DNA from: Peloplasma aerotolerans
GTDB lineage: Bacteria > Bacillota_I > Bacilli_A > Acholeplasmatales > Acholeplasmataceae
Assembly (NCBI RefSeq): GCF_030012175.1
Contig: NZ_JASCXW010000014.1
Span: 1 to 49,807, forward strand
DNA: 49,807 nucleotides
Reading direction: 5' to 3'
Position 1 is the first letter of the stretch. Each line of letters starts with the position of its first letter. Under the pieces are notes generated by a model that was not told where the DNA came from, made no database searches, and saw only the letters and a list, made by a program, of their open reading frames with translations. This document shows positions 26,377 through 34,900 of this stretch, piece after piece. The position numbers were made by a program, and so were the translations under genes.

Positions 26377-26405
26377 ATTATACCCTTTTTTTTGAAGAGT
26401 GTCAA
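26377..26405 (-). promoter_or_regulatory. Consensus promoter of tRNA-Leu
   Basis: TTGACA (26400-26405), 17 bp, TATAAT (26377-26382) on the minus strand. The -35 and -10 lie inside the arms of a longer inverted repeat AAAAGAATT/AATTCTTTT that may also act as a weak terminator for the upstream gene. Confidence 0.85.
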
Positions 26406-26420
26406 TTCTTTTCTAAAATA

Positions 26421-27974
26421 TTATATCTTTTTCTTTTTTATTATAAAAAAGGTAAGAAATCCTAATGAAACTGAACCACCAATGGTTCCTATGAGTAAAT
26501 AGTTGGGTTCTATTTTTTCTTCTTTTACATCAATTCTTATTCTTGAAGTTTGTATTTGACCATCTAGTTCATAATTCAAATATACATAGTAACTTCCACC
26601 TAATTTTTCATTTCCTTCATACTCATTATATAAAACACTCACTTGGGACACTGTCAATCCACTTGACATTGTTAGATTTTTAAACCAATCAATGATGTCT
26701 TGATCTGTCATGTTTTCTGCAGAGCTTGCTTGAATAATCGTTTCATCTTCAATAAATATAGGTCCTCTATTCTCAATCACATGAATTTCAATATTTTTAT
26801 AAGTAAAGTTATATTGAGTATCTCCAGCTCTTAGAGCCATTTGATAAATACCAGGAGAGGTTTGTTGATTATAGTTGTTCGTAATGATGTCAAATGAAAC
26901 ATTTGAACCGTCAACATCATCATACACATTAAACCTATTTAATATTTGCTGATTTGTTAATGCTGGATCCGTCGTGTATAGAAATATGGAAAACGGACCA
27001 GAAATTGTTGGTCCAACCAAATCAACAAGTTGTATTGGCACAACAAGGCTTGATATATTACCACTTAAATCTGTTGCTTCAACTGTAATTGAATAATGAC
27101 CAACTGTTGTAGCACTACTGTAGGTATCCTGAATAACAACAAGATCTGATGGTGATATCTCATCAACATTATCTGTAACACTAATCAATTGCTTAATCTC
27201 GTCAATTGTCAATTTTTCGCTCAATTGAACTTGAATATCACCAGATAAAGTAATGATTGGACTAGTAAGATCAAAGACTCTAATGTCTAAAAAATATTTT
27301 TTGGAAATTCGATTAAATGTTGATACGAAAACCATTTCATAAGATCCAGGTGTTTTTAAACTTGATGAATAATCATCAGTTTCTACTACATACTCTAAAG
27401 ATCCACCATATGGGTCTTTCGCTATTATAAAACTTTTAATTTGCTCAGTTGTAAGTTGATGATCATAATCAATGGGTAAGGTCCCACCATATTCTAGAAT
27501 TTCTGTCTCACATATATATGGTTCATATCCGAAAAAATCAGTATATAAACCTTCATACAAAATCGCATCATAGTTTCTAGTATTATCAACTGGTATTTCA
27601 TGCAATCGAATCCAGTCCAATACTGGCATAAATTCGACATATACACGACCATTGTATGGATCATCTGTCATATACTCATAATAAAAATCATCACCGAATC
27701 CTTCTTCTATTAATACTTTAATGTACTCTGGATAACCAGCATGTTGTCCAATGAACTCATAATCTAGAACAAGAGTATACCAAACAAATGATTTAACTCT
27801 GATATGCTCAAATGTATCTCCAAGATCTGTTCTATCATTGTGATATCTGAAATTTTGCAAATTGAGATAGTTTTTTCCTCTTGGATAACTAACAGACTCT
27901 TCAGCGAATGTTGACGACATAAAAGCAACACAACTTAGTAAAAACATACATAATAAAATCAATATTTTTTTCAT
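26421..27974 (-). CDS. Cell-surface protein with Ig-like (DUF5011-type) domains and C-terminal anchor
   Basis: A 517-residue exported protein. The N-terminal signal ends in STFAEE (likely cleavage after Ala, no lipobox). Residues about 165-405 contain repeated Ig-like modules of the DUF5011 kind, e.g. LTSPIITLSGDIQVQLSEK followed by VTDNVDEISPSDL and HYSITVEATDLSGN, with a second module beginning LVGPTISGPFSIF. The C terminus is one TM helix (LIGTIGGSVSLGFLTFFII) followed by KKKKI, so the protein is anchored and faces outside. The first 160 residues are not recognised. Possible adhesin or structural surface protein. No operon partners: it is flanked by tRNA genes. Confidence 0.75.
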   Translation of the reverse strand: MKKILILLCMFLLSCVAFMSSTFAEESVSYPRGKNYLNLQNFRYHNDRTDLGDTFEHIRVKSFVWYTLVLDYEFIGQHAGYPEYIKVLIEEGFGDDFYYEYMTDDPYNGRVYVEFMPVLDWIRLHEIPVDNTRNYDAILYEGLYTDFFGYEPYICETEILEYGGTLPIDYDHQLTTEQIKSFIIAKDPYGGSLEYVVETDDYSSSLKTPGSYEMVFVSTFNRISKKYFLDIRVFDLTSPIITLSGDIQVQLSEKLTIDEIKQLISVTDNVDEISPSDLVVIQDTYSSATTVGHYSITVEATDLSGNISSLVVPIQLVDLVGPTISGPFSIFLYTTDPALTNQQILNRFNVYDDVDGSNVSFDIITNNYNQQTSPGIYQMALRAGDTQYNFTYKNIEIHVIENRGPIFIEDETIIQASSAENMTDQDIIDWFKNLTMSSGLTVSQVSVLYNEYEGNEKLGGSYYVYLNYELDGQIQTSRIRIDVKEEKIEPNYLLIGTIGGSVSLGFLTFFIIKKKKI

Positions 27975-28027
27975 CTTATTTCCTCCTGCTTTATATTAGA
28001 AAAGAAATAATTAAATTACTTTAAAGC

Positions 28028-28054
28028 AAAAAAAAATAGAAACAAAAGTCTCTA
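28028..28054 (-). terminator. Terminator of the tRNA-His/Gln transcript
   Basis: TAGAGAC-TTTT-GTTTCTA stem on the minus strand with nine T. Confidence 0.75.
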
Positions 28055-28067
28055 TAAATTTTTATTA

Positions 28068-28141
28068 TGGCAGGCCCAGCTGGATTTGAACCAACGATGA
28101 GGGAGTCAAAGTCCCTTGCCTTACCCCTTGGCTATGGGCCT
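28068..28141 (-). tRNA. tRNA-Gln (UUG)
   Basis: 74 nt with encoded CCA and discriminator G73. Acceptor AGGCCCA pairs with TGGGCCT; the anticodon loop CTTTGAC gives UUG. It lies 10 nt after tRNA-His on the same transcript. Confidence 0.96.
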
Positions 28142-28151
28142 ATTAAAGATA

Positions 28152-28228
28152 TGGGGCGGCTGAAGGGAATCGAACCCTCGAGTGTCGGAACCACAATCCG
28201 ATGCGTTAACCACTTCGCCACAACCGCC
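28152..28228 (-). tRNA. tRNA-His (GUG)
   Basis: 77 nt counting the extra 5' G(-1), which pairs with C73 as required by histidyl-tRNA synthetase, and encoded CCA. Anticodon loop TTGTGGT gives GUG. Confidence 0.96.
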
Positions 28229-28247
28229 ATGCTAATGCGCAACTACT

Positions 28248-28275
28248 ATTATACAATAATTTTGGTTTTTGTAAA
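28248..28275 (-). promoter_or_regulatory. Promoter of the tRNA-His/Gln unit
   Basis: TTTACA (28270-28275), 16-bp spacer, TATAAT (28248-28253) on the minus strand. Confidence 0.7.
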
Positions 28276-28348
28276 GTGAAATTGTGTAATTTTATTATTT
28301 TGGTTGTTTATTATTCTAAATTCTTGTATCATATTCAAGAAAGGCGTG

Positions 28349-29338
28349 ATGCACATGTTTAAATGGGTCATAAGATTCTTATACATTATGATTATATCAA
28401 TTGCAACTATCTATGTCTATGGTAGTGCCAATTATTCGAGATTGGAAGCTTATTATGCAGATCATATGGCAGATTCCATAGATGATACAACAACATACCT
28501 AGAAGGTATAAATACAATTATGGGACTTGATTATTTTTCAAGTAATCCTATTTATCAATTTAAACAAGACTCAGGAGATTATCAGTTTACTTTAGGTATT
28601 TATGCGATTGGCGTGACCCTTGAAAATCAACTTTATGATGGACTTATGGTTTTTGTGAATAATGTTAGAATTGTAGAAAATAATGAGGTTATCGAACATC
28701 CCAAACTTAAAATTGTAGTAGCGCTCGATCAAAGCACTTATAAAAGTGGTGATGATAGACTTAACACAGCAACTGTTTTATTTGATTCAGAAAAAGTTTT
28801 CCCATATTCATATGTTCCTGCAGTATTTCTATTAGATGCAGATGGTTATTTACAAAGACAAGTTGAGAATTCAGAGGAAATCATTCAGGCACATATATCT
28901 CAAATATCAATCGCTTACTCGAATGGCACAAAAAATGATACTGGTGCCTTAGTATATAATGATTCTTTATTGTTTGTAAGTTCTATGGAACCTTATGGTG
29001 AAGCTGCATTTGTTAAAACTACAGATTTAGCTATTGATACTAATGAATATAGATTAAGCACTCAATTTGAAGGAAGTCAACCAACAGATGCTGAGTTAGC
29101 AACCTTTAACTTAAACACAAACCGTGGAAATCTAGGTGATTACAATAACCTTATTTGGAGAACCATGGCAATCTATATACTTATCACTGGTGTTATAACA
29201 TATTTCTTGTTCTTCCATAAAGGGGTACGAGAAAGAAAGCAAGCTAAACGATACTTACAAAAAGATGGTGAAACAAGAACTGTAACCGCACAACCTATTT
29301 TTAAAGATACGGAAGAGAATGAAAAAGATAGAAAATAA
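28349..29338 (+). CDS. Hypothetical two-span membrane protein
   Basis: A 329-residue protein from the start chosen here. The ATG at 28349 follows AAAGG by 4 nt; a start at 28304 has no ribosome site, and 28355 is another option. TM1 covers about residues 5-25 (VIRFLYIMIISIATIYVYG). About 240 residues, probably outside the cell, have mixed alpha/beta composition. TM2 is near 280-300 (IYILITGVITYFLFFH), then a basic and acidic cytoplasmic tail. No family recognised. It stands alone: tRNA genes diverge upstream and a terminator overlaps its stop codon. Confidence 0.7.
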   Translation: MHMFKWVIRFLYIMIISIATIYVYGSANYSRLEAYYADHMADSIDDTTTYLEGINTIMGLDYFSSNPIYQFKQDSGDYQFTLGIYAIGVTLENQLYDGLMVFVNNVRIVENNEVIEHPKLKIVVALDQSTYKSGDDRLNTATVLFDSEKVFPYSYVPAVFLLDADGYLQRQVENSEEIIQAHISQISIAYSNGTKNDTGALVYNDSLLFVSSMEPYGEAAFVKTTDLAIDTNEYRLSTQFEGSQPTDAELATFNLNTNRGNLGDYNNLIWRTMAIYILITGVITYFLFFHKGVRERKQAKRYLQKDGETRTVTAQPIFKDTEENEKDRK

Positions 29339-29352
29339 TCTATCTTTTTTTC
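29322..29352 (+). terminator. Terminator with the stop codon in its loop
   Basis: AAAAAGATAGA/TCTATCTTTTT stem; the TAA of the upstream gene lies in the loop. Confidence 0.8.
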
Positions 29353-29512
29353 TTTCCGTAGTTGAATAATTAACTTTCTTTTCTAGGATATCGCGCAGTT
29401 TTTGACAGATTCACTTGTGTTTAAGACCAATTCAAAATAAAAGAACCAAAAATTAGTTGATTTATTTATAGAATGTGATAAGATGAAATTGTAAATATAG
29501 ACATTTGATTTC

Positions 29513-29574
29513 ACACTAAAAATCACTGATTAACTTACGCTGACAGTGTAAGTTGCGCGATTGGGTTTTAGTGT
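29513..29574. repeat. Nested inverted repeat next to the IS left end
   Basis: Outer arms ACACTAAAA (29513-29521) and TTTTAGTGT (29566-29574), inner arms AACTTAC (29532-29538) and GTAAGTT (29548-29554). The outer right arm overlaps the IS inverted repeat. It may be a transcription-blocking structure or part of the IS end. The gap 29353-29512 shows nothing else convincing. Confidence 0.5.
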
Positions 29575-30806
29575 TTCTTGTCAAAAGTCTATACCTACAT
29601 TATTTAACCAGGTTTGGGGTTAAATGAATAGAGTCAGGGTCAATGGCCTTGACTTTTAATTTGTCCAAGATATCTTTACCAAAATGTGTTTTCATCATGT
29701 GATAAGCTGTAAGAAATTGGTTGGATCTTAGTTTATAACTATTGATACAGTTAATGAAAACGTTGAGTTTATCTTGTGTGAGAAAATCTAGTGATTTACC
29801 TTTGGGAAAAACATATCTAAGTAAACGATGAATACTCTCGATTGCACCCTTTTGATAAGAGGCTAAGGGGTCACAGTAAAACACATAAGTTCGTCTTTCA
29901 TGTGCATCATTAAACTCTAACTCTTCGGAATCACTAAACTCTGTACCGCGATCTGTTAGAATAACAGGCATGAGCCTTTTGAAATCATCATGACCTAGTT
30001 GTTGATATAACCATTTGAAAGCTCTTGTGACTGCACCTGTATGCTTAGGAATGACAAATGCATAGAAGAAATGAAATTCAATGAGGATTAGTGTTAGGAT
30101 GTAGAATCGATCTGATTTTGCTCCATGAACAGTGTCCATTTGAATTGTAAAAGTTTGAGGGTGCTTTGCACAGTAAGTTAAGTAGTCCATGAATTGACGC
30201 CCTTCGATATGCGTTTTAATTTTTGTTTTTGTGGTTTTCTTGCGCTTTTTGAATCTGACCTTACGTCTTAAATCAAATGTTTTTATAGATAAAAGGTCTT
30301 GATCGATGTAGCGATATAATGATCTAACACTAATTGGTAAATCTGGATGGGTTGCTTTAATGTGCTCTAAAGATTGTCCGTTTTTAATACCTTTTTTGAC
30401 GATACCATCTAGATAAACATATTCAGTTGCGGATAAGTTAATACCTTGTCTTGAAGTCTTTAGGACATGTTGATAAGCTTGATTTGCTTGTTTTGCTTCA
30501 TAGGTAAAAAAATCACTTAGACAACTGGATTTAAATGCACATCCATCGCAGGTAAAAGGATATCGTTGATGCCTTTGACAATTTGTTTTACTGACGTTAC
30601 TAAATCTAAAACGTTGATTTTCTTTTCTAATTAAGTGCGTTTTGATTTCATAAGATACTGTTCTAGGACTCTTATTGATTTCAAGTGCGATGTCTTGAAG
30701 GCTCTTGATTGCTTTAAGTCCAGCTTCTATAGTGATTCTTTCTGATAATGTTAAATGTTTATACTTTTCGCTCATGCTCATTACCCTTTCATATGACAAG
30801 AAACAC
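29571..30806 (-). mobile_element. IS30-family insertion sequence
   Basis: A single transposase gene bounded by a perfect 13-bp inverted repeat, GTGTTTCTTGTCA at 29571-29583 and its complement at 30794-30806. The resulting length, about 1.24 kb, is typical of IS30 elements. IS30 ends are usually longer and imperfect, so the true boundaries may lie some bases further out, and no target duplication could be identified with confidence. It sits between a hypothetical gene and tRNA-Trp and disrupts no visible gene. Confidence 0.75.
29600..30775 (-). CDS. IS30-family transposase
   Basis: A 391-residue DDE transposase. The N-terminal HTH (HLTLSERITIEAGLKAIKSL, then IALEINKSPRTVSYEIK) is the IS30 signature. 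A Cys/His cluster, probably zinc-binding, follows (CQRHQRYPFTCDGC...C). The catalytic core is IQMDTVHG (first Asp), VILTDRGTEFSD (second Asp) and DPLASYQKGAIESIHR (Glu). The frame is uninterrupted, so it may be active. Start: the ATG at 30775, 8 nt after AAAGGG; upstream in-frame starts at 30781 and 30829 are less likely, and the latter lies outside the IS repeat. Confidence 0.95.
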   Translation of the reverse strand: MSEKYKHLTLSERITIEAGLKAIKSLQDIALEINKSPRTVSYEIKTHLIRKENQRFRFSNVSKTNCQRHQRYPFTCDGCAFKSSCLSDFFTYEAKQANQAYQHVLKTSRQGINLSATEYVYLDGIVKKGIKNGQSLEHIKATHPDLPISVRSLYRYIDQDLLSIKTFDLRRKVRFKKRKKTTKTKIKTHIEGRQFMDYLTYCAKHPQTFTIQMDTVHGAKSDRFYILTLILIEFHFFYAFVIPKHTGAVTRAFKWLYQQLGHDDFKRLMPVILTDRGTEFSDSEELEFNDAHERRTYVFYCDPLASYQKGAIESIHRLLRYVFPKGKSLDFLTQDKLNVFINCINSYKLRSNQFLTAYHMMKTHFGKDILDKLKVKAIDPDSIHLTPNLVK

Positions 30807-30933
30807 CTTAAGTATAAACCTTGAATCATTAAAAAGTATTAAACCCTTTTATGAAATTATTGTCATACTAACTTTTCTTAATATGAAAAAAGGAAAATAA
30901 GTTTGTCAATTAAAGTCTTTTTTTCTTTTATGA

Positions 30934-30963
30934 TTGCTTTTAATTGTTTTAATATGCTATACT
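30934..30963 (+). promoter_or_regulatory. Promoter of tRNA-Trp
   Basis: TTGCTT (30934-30939), 18-bp spacer, TATACT (30958-30963) with an upstream TG (extended -10). Confidence 0.6.
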
Positions 30964-30976
30964 TATAAATGCGCTT

Positions 30977-31051
30977 AGGGGTATAGTGTCAACGGTAGCA
31001 TACCGGTCTCCAAAACCGTCGGTGCGGGTTCGAATCCTGCTACCCCTGCCA
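30977..31051 (+). tRNA. tRNA-Trp (CCA)
   Basis: 75 nt with encoded CCA. Acceptor AGGGGTA pairs with TACCCCT; anticodon loop CTCCAAA gives CCA, reading UGG only. No UGA-reading (UCA) tRNA-Trp is present here, consistent with TGA being a stop codon. Confidence 0.97.
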
Positions 31052-31061
31052 TTTACAATAC

Positions 31062-31087
31062 AAAGGACGAAAGAATCGTCCTTTTTT
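31062..31087. terminator. Bidirectional terminator between tRNA-Trp and phoR
   Basis: AAAGGACGA/TCGTCCTTT stem with a T-run on the plus strand, and A-rich on the other side for the convergent phoR gene. Confidence 0.85.
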
Positions 31088-31088
31088 G

Positions 31089-32777
31089 TTACTCTATTTT
31101 TAGTTTAATGGTCATCTTAGTACCTTTACTTAATGTTGAAGAAAGCTCAACAGAGCCATTGTACTTAAGCGCAATATGCTTAACAATAGCTAAACCTAGT
31201 CCAGTCCCACCATCGAGTCTACCTTTATCTACTCTAAAAAATCTTTCGAATACTCTTTGTTGATATTCTGGTTCGATTCCGATACCCTGATCTTTAACAC
31301 TAAAGATAATATCATCATCTTTTTGTTCTAAATCAATATTAACATTTTTATTTGGTTCACTATATTTTATAGCATTCTCAATTAAATTTTTATAAAGTTT
31401 TTGTAGATCTAATGGATCACACATAAAAGACAAAGGTTTTGAGTTTACATTAAGCTTGATATTTTTCGATTTAGCAAATGCGGACAGGTTATCAATGACT
31501 TCTTTTAACAGCTTATCAATGTCTTGTTTTGAATAGACTTTTTCTTTTAAGTTTTCTAATCTTGATAACATCAACATATCTTCAACCAAAGCACTCATTG
31601 TTTCAGTCTGTTTAACAATTTGATGTGATGATTCTATAATTTCTTCAGGTTTAACTAAACCATGTTCTATAAGTTCAGCGTACCCTCTAATTGCTGTTAA
31701 AGGTGATTTTAATTCATGAGATGCATGTGAGAAAAAATCACGCTTCATTTGCTCCATTGCACGTTCTTGACTTACATCTTTAAACAGTGTAAGCACAGTA
31801 GCTTCCTTACGATTAAACCCTTGAGCATCAACATTAAAAATTCTAACTTCAATGGTTTTACCATCAATTGTTGAATCAAATGTTGATGTCATCTTATCAT
31901 GGTTTGCTTTTGTAATTGATTCCCTAATTTGAGCATCTCTAATACCATAATAACTCGGCTTTAAATAAGCATCATCGTCAAAATTAAACAATGTTTTAGC
32001 ATCATCATTGAAAAATACAAACTGTTCATCTTTATCAAATAGTATAACACCTTGTTTAAGTTCATTTAGTATTTCACTAAGTTGCACACGGTATGCTTCA
32101 ATTGCATTTAGGTTTCTTAATGTTGATAGATTAATATCGTTGATTTCACGAATAATTTCGTTGATTTCTGGATAAGGACTATTGATTGACATCATTTGAA
32201 CGTTTCCTTGATTTAAATCGATTAATCCATCTTTAACTTTTTTCCATGGCTCAAGTAAATTCTTACTAACTTGTGTTAGACCTAAATAGAAAATCAAAAT
32301 AAAACCAGCTGATGTCAAAACTAAAACGATGATAATAGAATTGTATGAAGCCTGTTTGGAATCAACTGGGATAGCAACCCTTAAATAATTGTCATCATCT
32401 AGTCTTCTCGCAATATATAAAAGGTTCACATCTATTGTATCTGAAGTCCTTTTATAAACAACACCTAAATTTCGAATTTCAGGTCTTCCACTTTTATCTG
32501 TTCCTATCGTTTCATCATGAGAATCTGCAAGAACAATTGCATTTTGATCTAAAATCGTTATTCTTCTACCATTTTCATTTTGATATGTTTCTACAAACTC
32601 AAGTGGTGTTCCAATAAAAACATTATATTCAACTTCAACTTCATCAATAATAAAGTTCATTAAATCCTCTTGATTTTTTCTTTCAAATGAATATAAAGCG
32701 AAAAAAACAACAACAAAAAACAGCATAAAAGCACCTAATAAAAGGAGAATGTTGTTTCTAATCAGTACCCTTTTCAT
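31089..32777 (-). CDS. phoR: PhoR-type sensor histidine kinase
   Basis: A 562-residue membrane kinase. TM1 is at about 10-30, an extracytoplasmic sensor of about 110 residues follows, then TM2 at about 145-170, a linker, a PAS domain near 240-310 (EQFVFFNDDAKTLFNFD), and HisKA with phospho-acceptor FSHASHELKSPLTAIRGYAE. The HATPase boxes are NAIKYSEPN, DQGIGIEPEY and GTGLGLAIVKH. It overlaps the response regulator by ATGA and is last in the pst-pho operon. This context, and the Pho-box-like repeats ahead of pstS, support a phosphate-starvation sensor (inference for the signal). Confidence 0.93.
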   Translation of the reverse strand: MKRVLIRNNILLLLGAFMLFFVVVFFALYSFERKNQEDLMNFIIDEVEVEYNVFIGTPLEFVETYQNENGRRITILDQNAIVLADSHDETIGTDKSGRPEIRNLGVVYKRTSDTIDVNLLYIARRLDDDNYLRVAIPVDSKQASYNSIIIVLVLTSAGFILIFYLGLTQVSKNLLEPWKKVKDGLIDLNQGNVQMMSINSPYPEINEIIREINDINLSTLRNLNAIEAYRVQLSEILNELKQGVILFDKDEQFVFFNDDAKTLFNFDDDAYLKPSYYGIRDAQIRESITKANHDKMTSTFDSTIDGKTIEVRIFNVDAQGFNRKEATVLTLFKDVSQERAMEQMKRDFFSHASHELKSPLTAIRGYAELIEHGLVKPEEIIESSHQIVKQTETMSALVEDMLMLSRLENLKEKVYSKQDIDKLLKEVIDNLSAFAKSKNIKLNVNSKPLSFMCDPLDLQKLYKNLIENAIKYSEPNKNVNIDLEQKDDDIIFSVKDQGIGIEPEYQQRVFERFFRVDKGRLDGGTGLGLAIVKHIALKYNGSVELSSTLSKGTKMTIKLKIE

Positions 32778-33436
32778 TCGACTTGGTATCCTATTCCACG
32801 GATTGTTTTTATTGTTATTTTTGCATCATTTTCTCTTATTTTTTCGCGTAATGATTTTATGTGCATATCTAAAGTACGTGTTTCTCCAATAAAATCAGTC
32901 TCCCAAACTTCACTAAAAATTTTCTCTTTTGTCACAACAATATCTTTATTTTTCAACAAAAGTCTCAATATAGAAAACTCTTTATTAGTTAGATATACTT
33001 CATTATCATTCATCAAACAGACATGTTTTTTCTCATCTAAGACAACGTCTTTGAGTTGACTAACTTTATCATCAAACTGCTTTCTTAATTTTGCTTGAAT
33101 TCTAGAAGTAAGCTCTAAAACACCAAATGGTTTTGTCATATAATCATCAGCACCTAAATCTAATGCAATCACTTTATCCATTTCGCTTTGTAAAGCAGAT
33201 ATCATCATGACCGGTGTCTCTTTATCACTTTTTCTGATTATTTTTAAAAGGTCTAAACCCGATATGTCAGGAAGCATAACATCAAGCAAAATCATATCTG
33301 GTTTTTCATGTTTATATGCATCTAAAAACAATTCGCCTTTTTGAAATCCTTTTCCCGTCATTCCAGCATGATTAATCGTTTTTTCAATAATATATCCTAT
33401 TGCTTGATCATCTTCTACATAATAAATAACTGGCAT
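32774..33436 (-). CDS. phoP: PhoP/PhoB-type response regulator
   Basis: A 220-residue OmpR-family regulator. The receiver domain has the phospho-acceptor in MILLDVMLPDISG, preceding acidic residues VEDDQ and the lysine in DDYMTKPFG. The C-terminal winged helix includes LTNKEFSILRLLLKN and TRTLDMHIKSLREKI, then IRGIGYQVE. The start used is the ATG at 33436 (AGGAGGG upstream); a longer in-frame start at 33496 would overlap phoU and lacks a ribosome site. Next to phoU and phoR in the pst operon, it probably binds the repeats upstream of pstS. Confidence 0.94.
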   Translation of the reverse strand: MPVIYYVEDDQAIGYIIEKTINHAGMTGKGFQKGELFLDAYKHEKPDMILLDVMLPDISGLDLLKIIRKSDKETPVMMISALQSEMDKVIALDLGADDYMTKPFGVLELTSRIQAKLRKQFDDKVSQLKDVVLDEKKHVCLMNDNEVYLTNKEFSILRLLLKNKDIVVTKEKIFSEVWETDFIGETRTLDMHIKSLREKIRENDAKITIKTIRGIGYQVE

Positions 33437-33444
33437 AATCCCTC

Positions 33445-34107
33445 CTAAAATAATAAAGTTTCTTTGTGTTTCCCACTGACCATAAATATAATCCATTCAG
33501 CAATATTGACAGCATGATCACCAACACGTTCAATGTATTTCGCAACCATAAGCACATATACTGCTTCGTTCGGATCTAATTTATCCTCTTTCATTTCTTT
33601 TGTCATTTTAACAATGAGCTGTTGGAATAAATCATCGACTTCATCATCTCTATCAATGACTTCTTGGGCTTGTTTTTCATCAACTTTGACTAATGCATTA
33701 ATACTTGAGAGAACCATTTGCTCAACAATTTCTGCCATTTTAGAAGTCAATGGTAGCATCCGTTGATTTCTATTATCTTCAAGATGCAAGGTCATTTCCG
33801 CTATATCACTTGCGTGATCTCCAATGCGTTCTAAATCTGTGATAAGCTTGAGAATCCCTGTAACTAACCTTAAATCACTGGCTACAGGTTGTTCTTTCCA
33901 TATAATCTTTAATGCGTTTTTAGCAATATCTTCTTCAAACCTGTCTACTTCGTCATCTTTAGCCATAACTTCTTTTGCAAGTTTTAAATCAGTATTCTTA
34001 AATGCTCTTAATCCTTCTTTAAGGTTTGCTAACGCGATATCAGCCATTTGTGCAACTTCTTTTTTTAAATCTTCAATTGACTGCATGAGTGATTGTCTTA
34101 ATGTCAT
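33445..34107 (-). CDS. phoU: Phosphate-signalling protein PhoU
   Basis: A 220-residue all-helical PhoU with two three-helix repeats. Both metal-binding motifs are visible: ITDLERIGDHASDIAEM in the first and KYIERVGDHAVNIAEW in the second. PhoU connects the Pst importer with the PhoR kinase and limits phosphate signalling and uptake. Gene order pstB-phoU-phoP-phoR supports this. It ends 8 nt before phoP. Confidence 0.97.
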   Translation of the reverse strand: MTLRQSLMQSIEDLKKEVAQMADIALANLKEGLRAFKNTDLKLAKEVMAKDDEVDRFEEDIAKNALKIIWKEQPVASDLRLVTGILKLITDLERIGDHASDIAEMTLHLEDNRNQRMLPLTSKMAEIVEQMVLSSINALVKVDEKQAQEVIDRDDEVDDLFQQLIVKMTKEMKEDKLDPNEAVYVLMVAKYIERVGDHAVNIAEWIIFMVSGKHKETLLF

Positions 34108-34132
34108 TTTTAATTACCTCCATTATAGCATA

Positions 34133-34900
34133 TTAACCGAATCGTCCGGTTATATATTCTTCAGTTTTTTTATGTTCAGGTGTAGAAAAAATACGTGCTG
34201 TGTCATCGTATTCAATAATCTCACCAAGTAAGAAGAATGCTGTTTTATCAGATATTCTAGCTGCTTGCTGCATGTTATGAGTCACGATAATGATTGTATA
34301 TTTCTTTTTTAACTCTACAATTAAATCTTCTATTCTTGCTGTTGCAACTGGATCTAAAGCTGATGTAGGCTCATCCATTAAAATAACTTCAGGTTTCATA
34401 GCAATCGTTCTTGCAATACATAATCTTTGTTGCTGACCACCAGATAGCGATAGTGCAGATTCTTTTAAACGATCTTTGACTTCATCCCATAATGCTGCTT
34501 GTCTTAATGATTCTTCGACAATTTGTTTGAGTTCTGTTTTATCTTTAATCCCTTGACATTTAGGACCGTAAGTGATGTTATCATAGATACTCATTGGAAA
34601 TGGATTTGGTTTTTGGAAAACCATACCGACTTTTTTCCTAAGACCAATGATATCTGTACCTTTTTCATAAATATTATCCAGATGATAATTGATATCACCT
34701 TCTATTGTACAATTTTCTATCAAATCATTCATCCTGTTTAACGTTCTTAAGAAAGTTGATTTTCCACATCCGCTGGGACCTATGAGTGCGGTGACCTCTT
34801 TTTCATAAATTTGAAGACTTATTTCTTTTAATGCTTGAGTCTCTCCATAAAAAAGATTTAATTTTTCTATATTAAATACTATGTTATTTTCTATTGTCAT
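34133..34900 (-). CDS. pstB: Phosphate ABC importer ATPase PstB
   Basis: A 255-residue ATPase. Walker [20 protein letters not shown] is the PstB-specific form; Q-loop [15 protein letters not shown], signature [16 protein letters not shown], Walker [14 protein letters not shown] and switch histidine [13 protein letters not shown] are intact. It overlaps pstA by 4 nt. It drives phosphate import through PstC and PstA. Confidence 0.98.
   Translation of the reverse strand: MTIENNIVFNIEKLNLFYGETQALKEISLQIYEKEVTALIGPSGCGKSTFLRTLNRMNDLIENCTIEGDINYHLDNIYEKGTDIIGLRKKVGMVFQKPNPFPMSIYDNITYGPKCQGIKDKTELKQIVEESLRQAALWDEVKDRLKESALSLSGGQQQRLCIARTIAMKPEVILMDEPTSALDPVATARIEDLIVELKKKYTIIIVTHNMQQAARISDKTAFFLLGEIIEYDDTARIFSTPEHKKTEEYITGRFG

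Noticed and set aside
28067-28279. Open frame of 70 codons on the plus strand with a GPAGFEPT-like sequence.
   Set aside because: It is the antisense of the tRNA-Gln and tRNA-His genes, a well-known source of false protein annotations.
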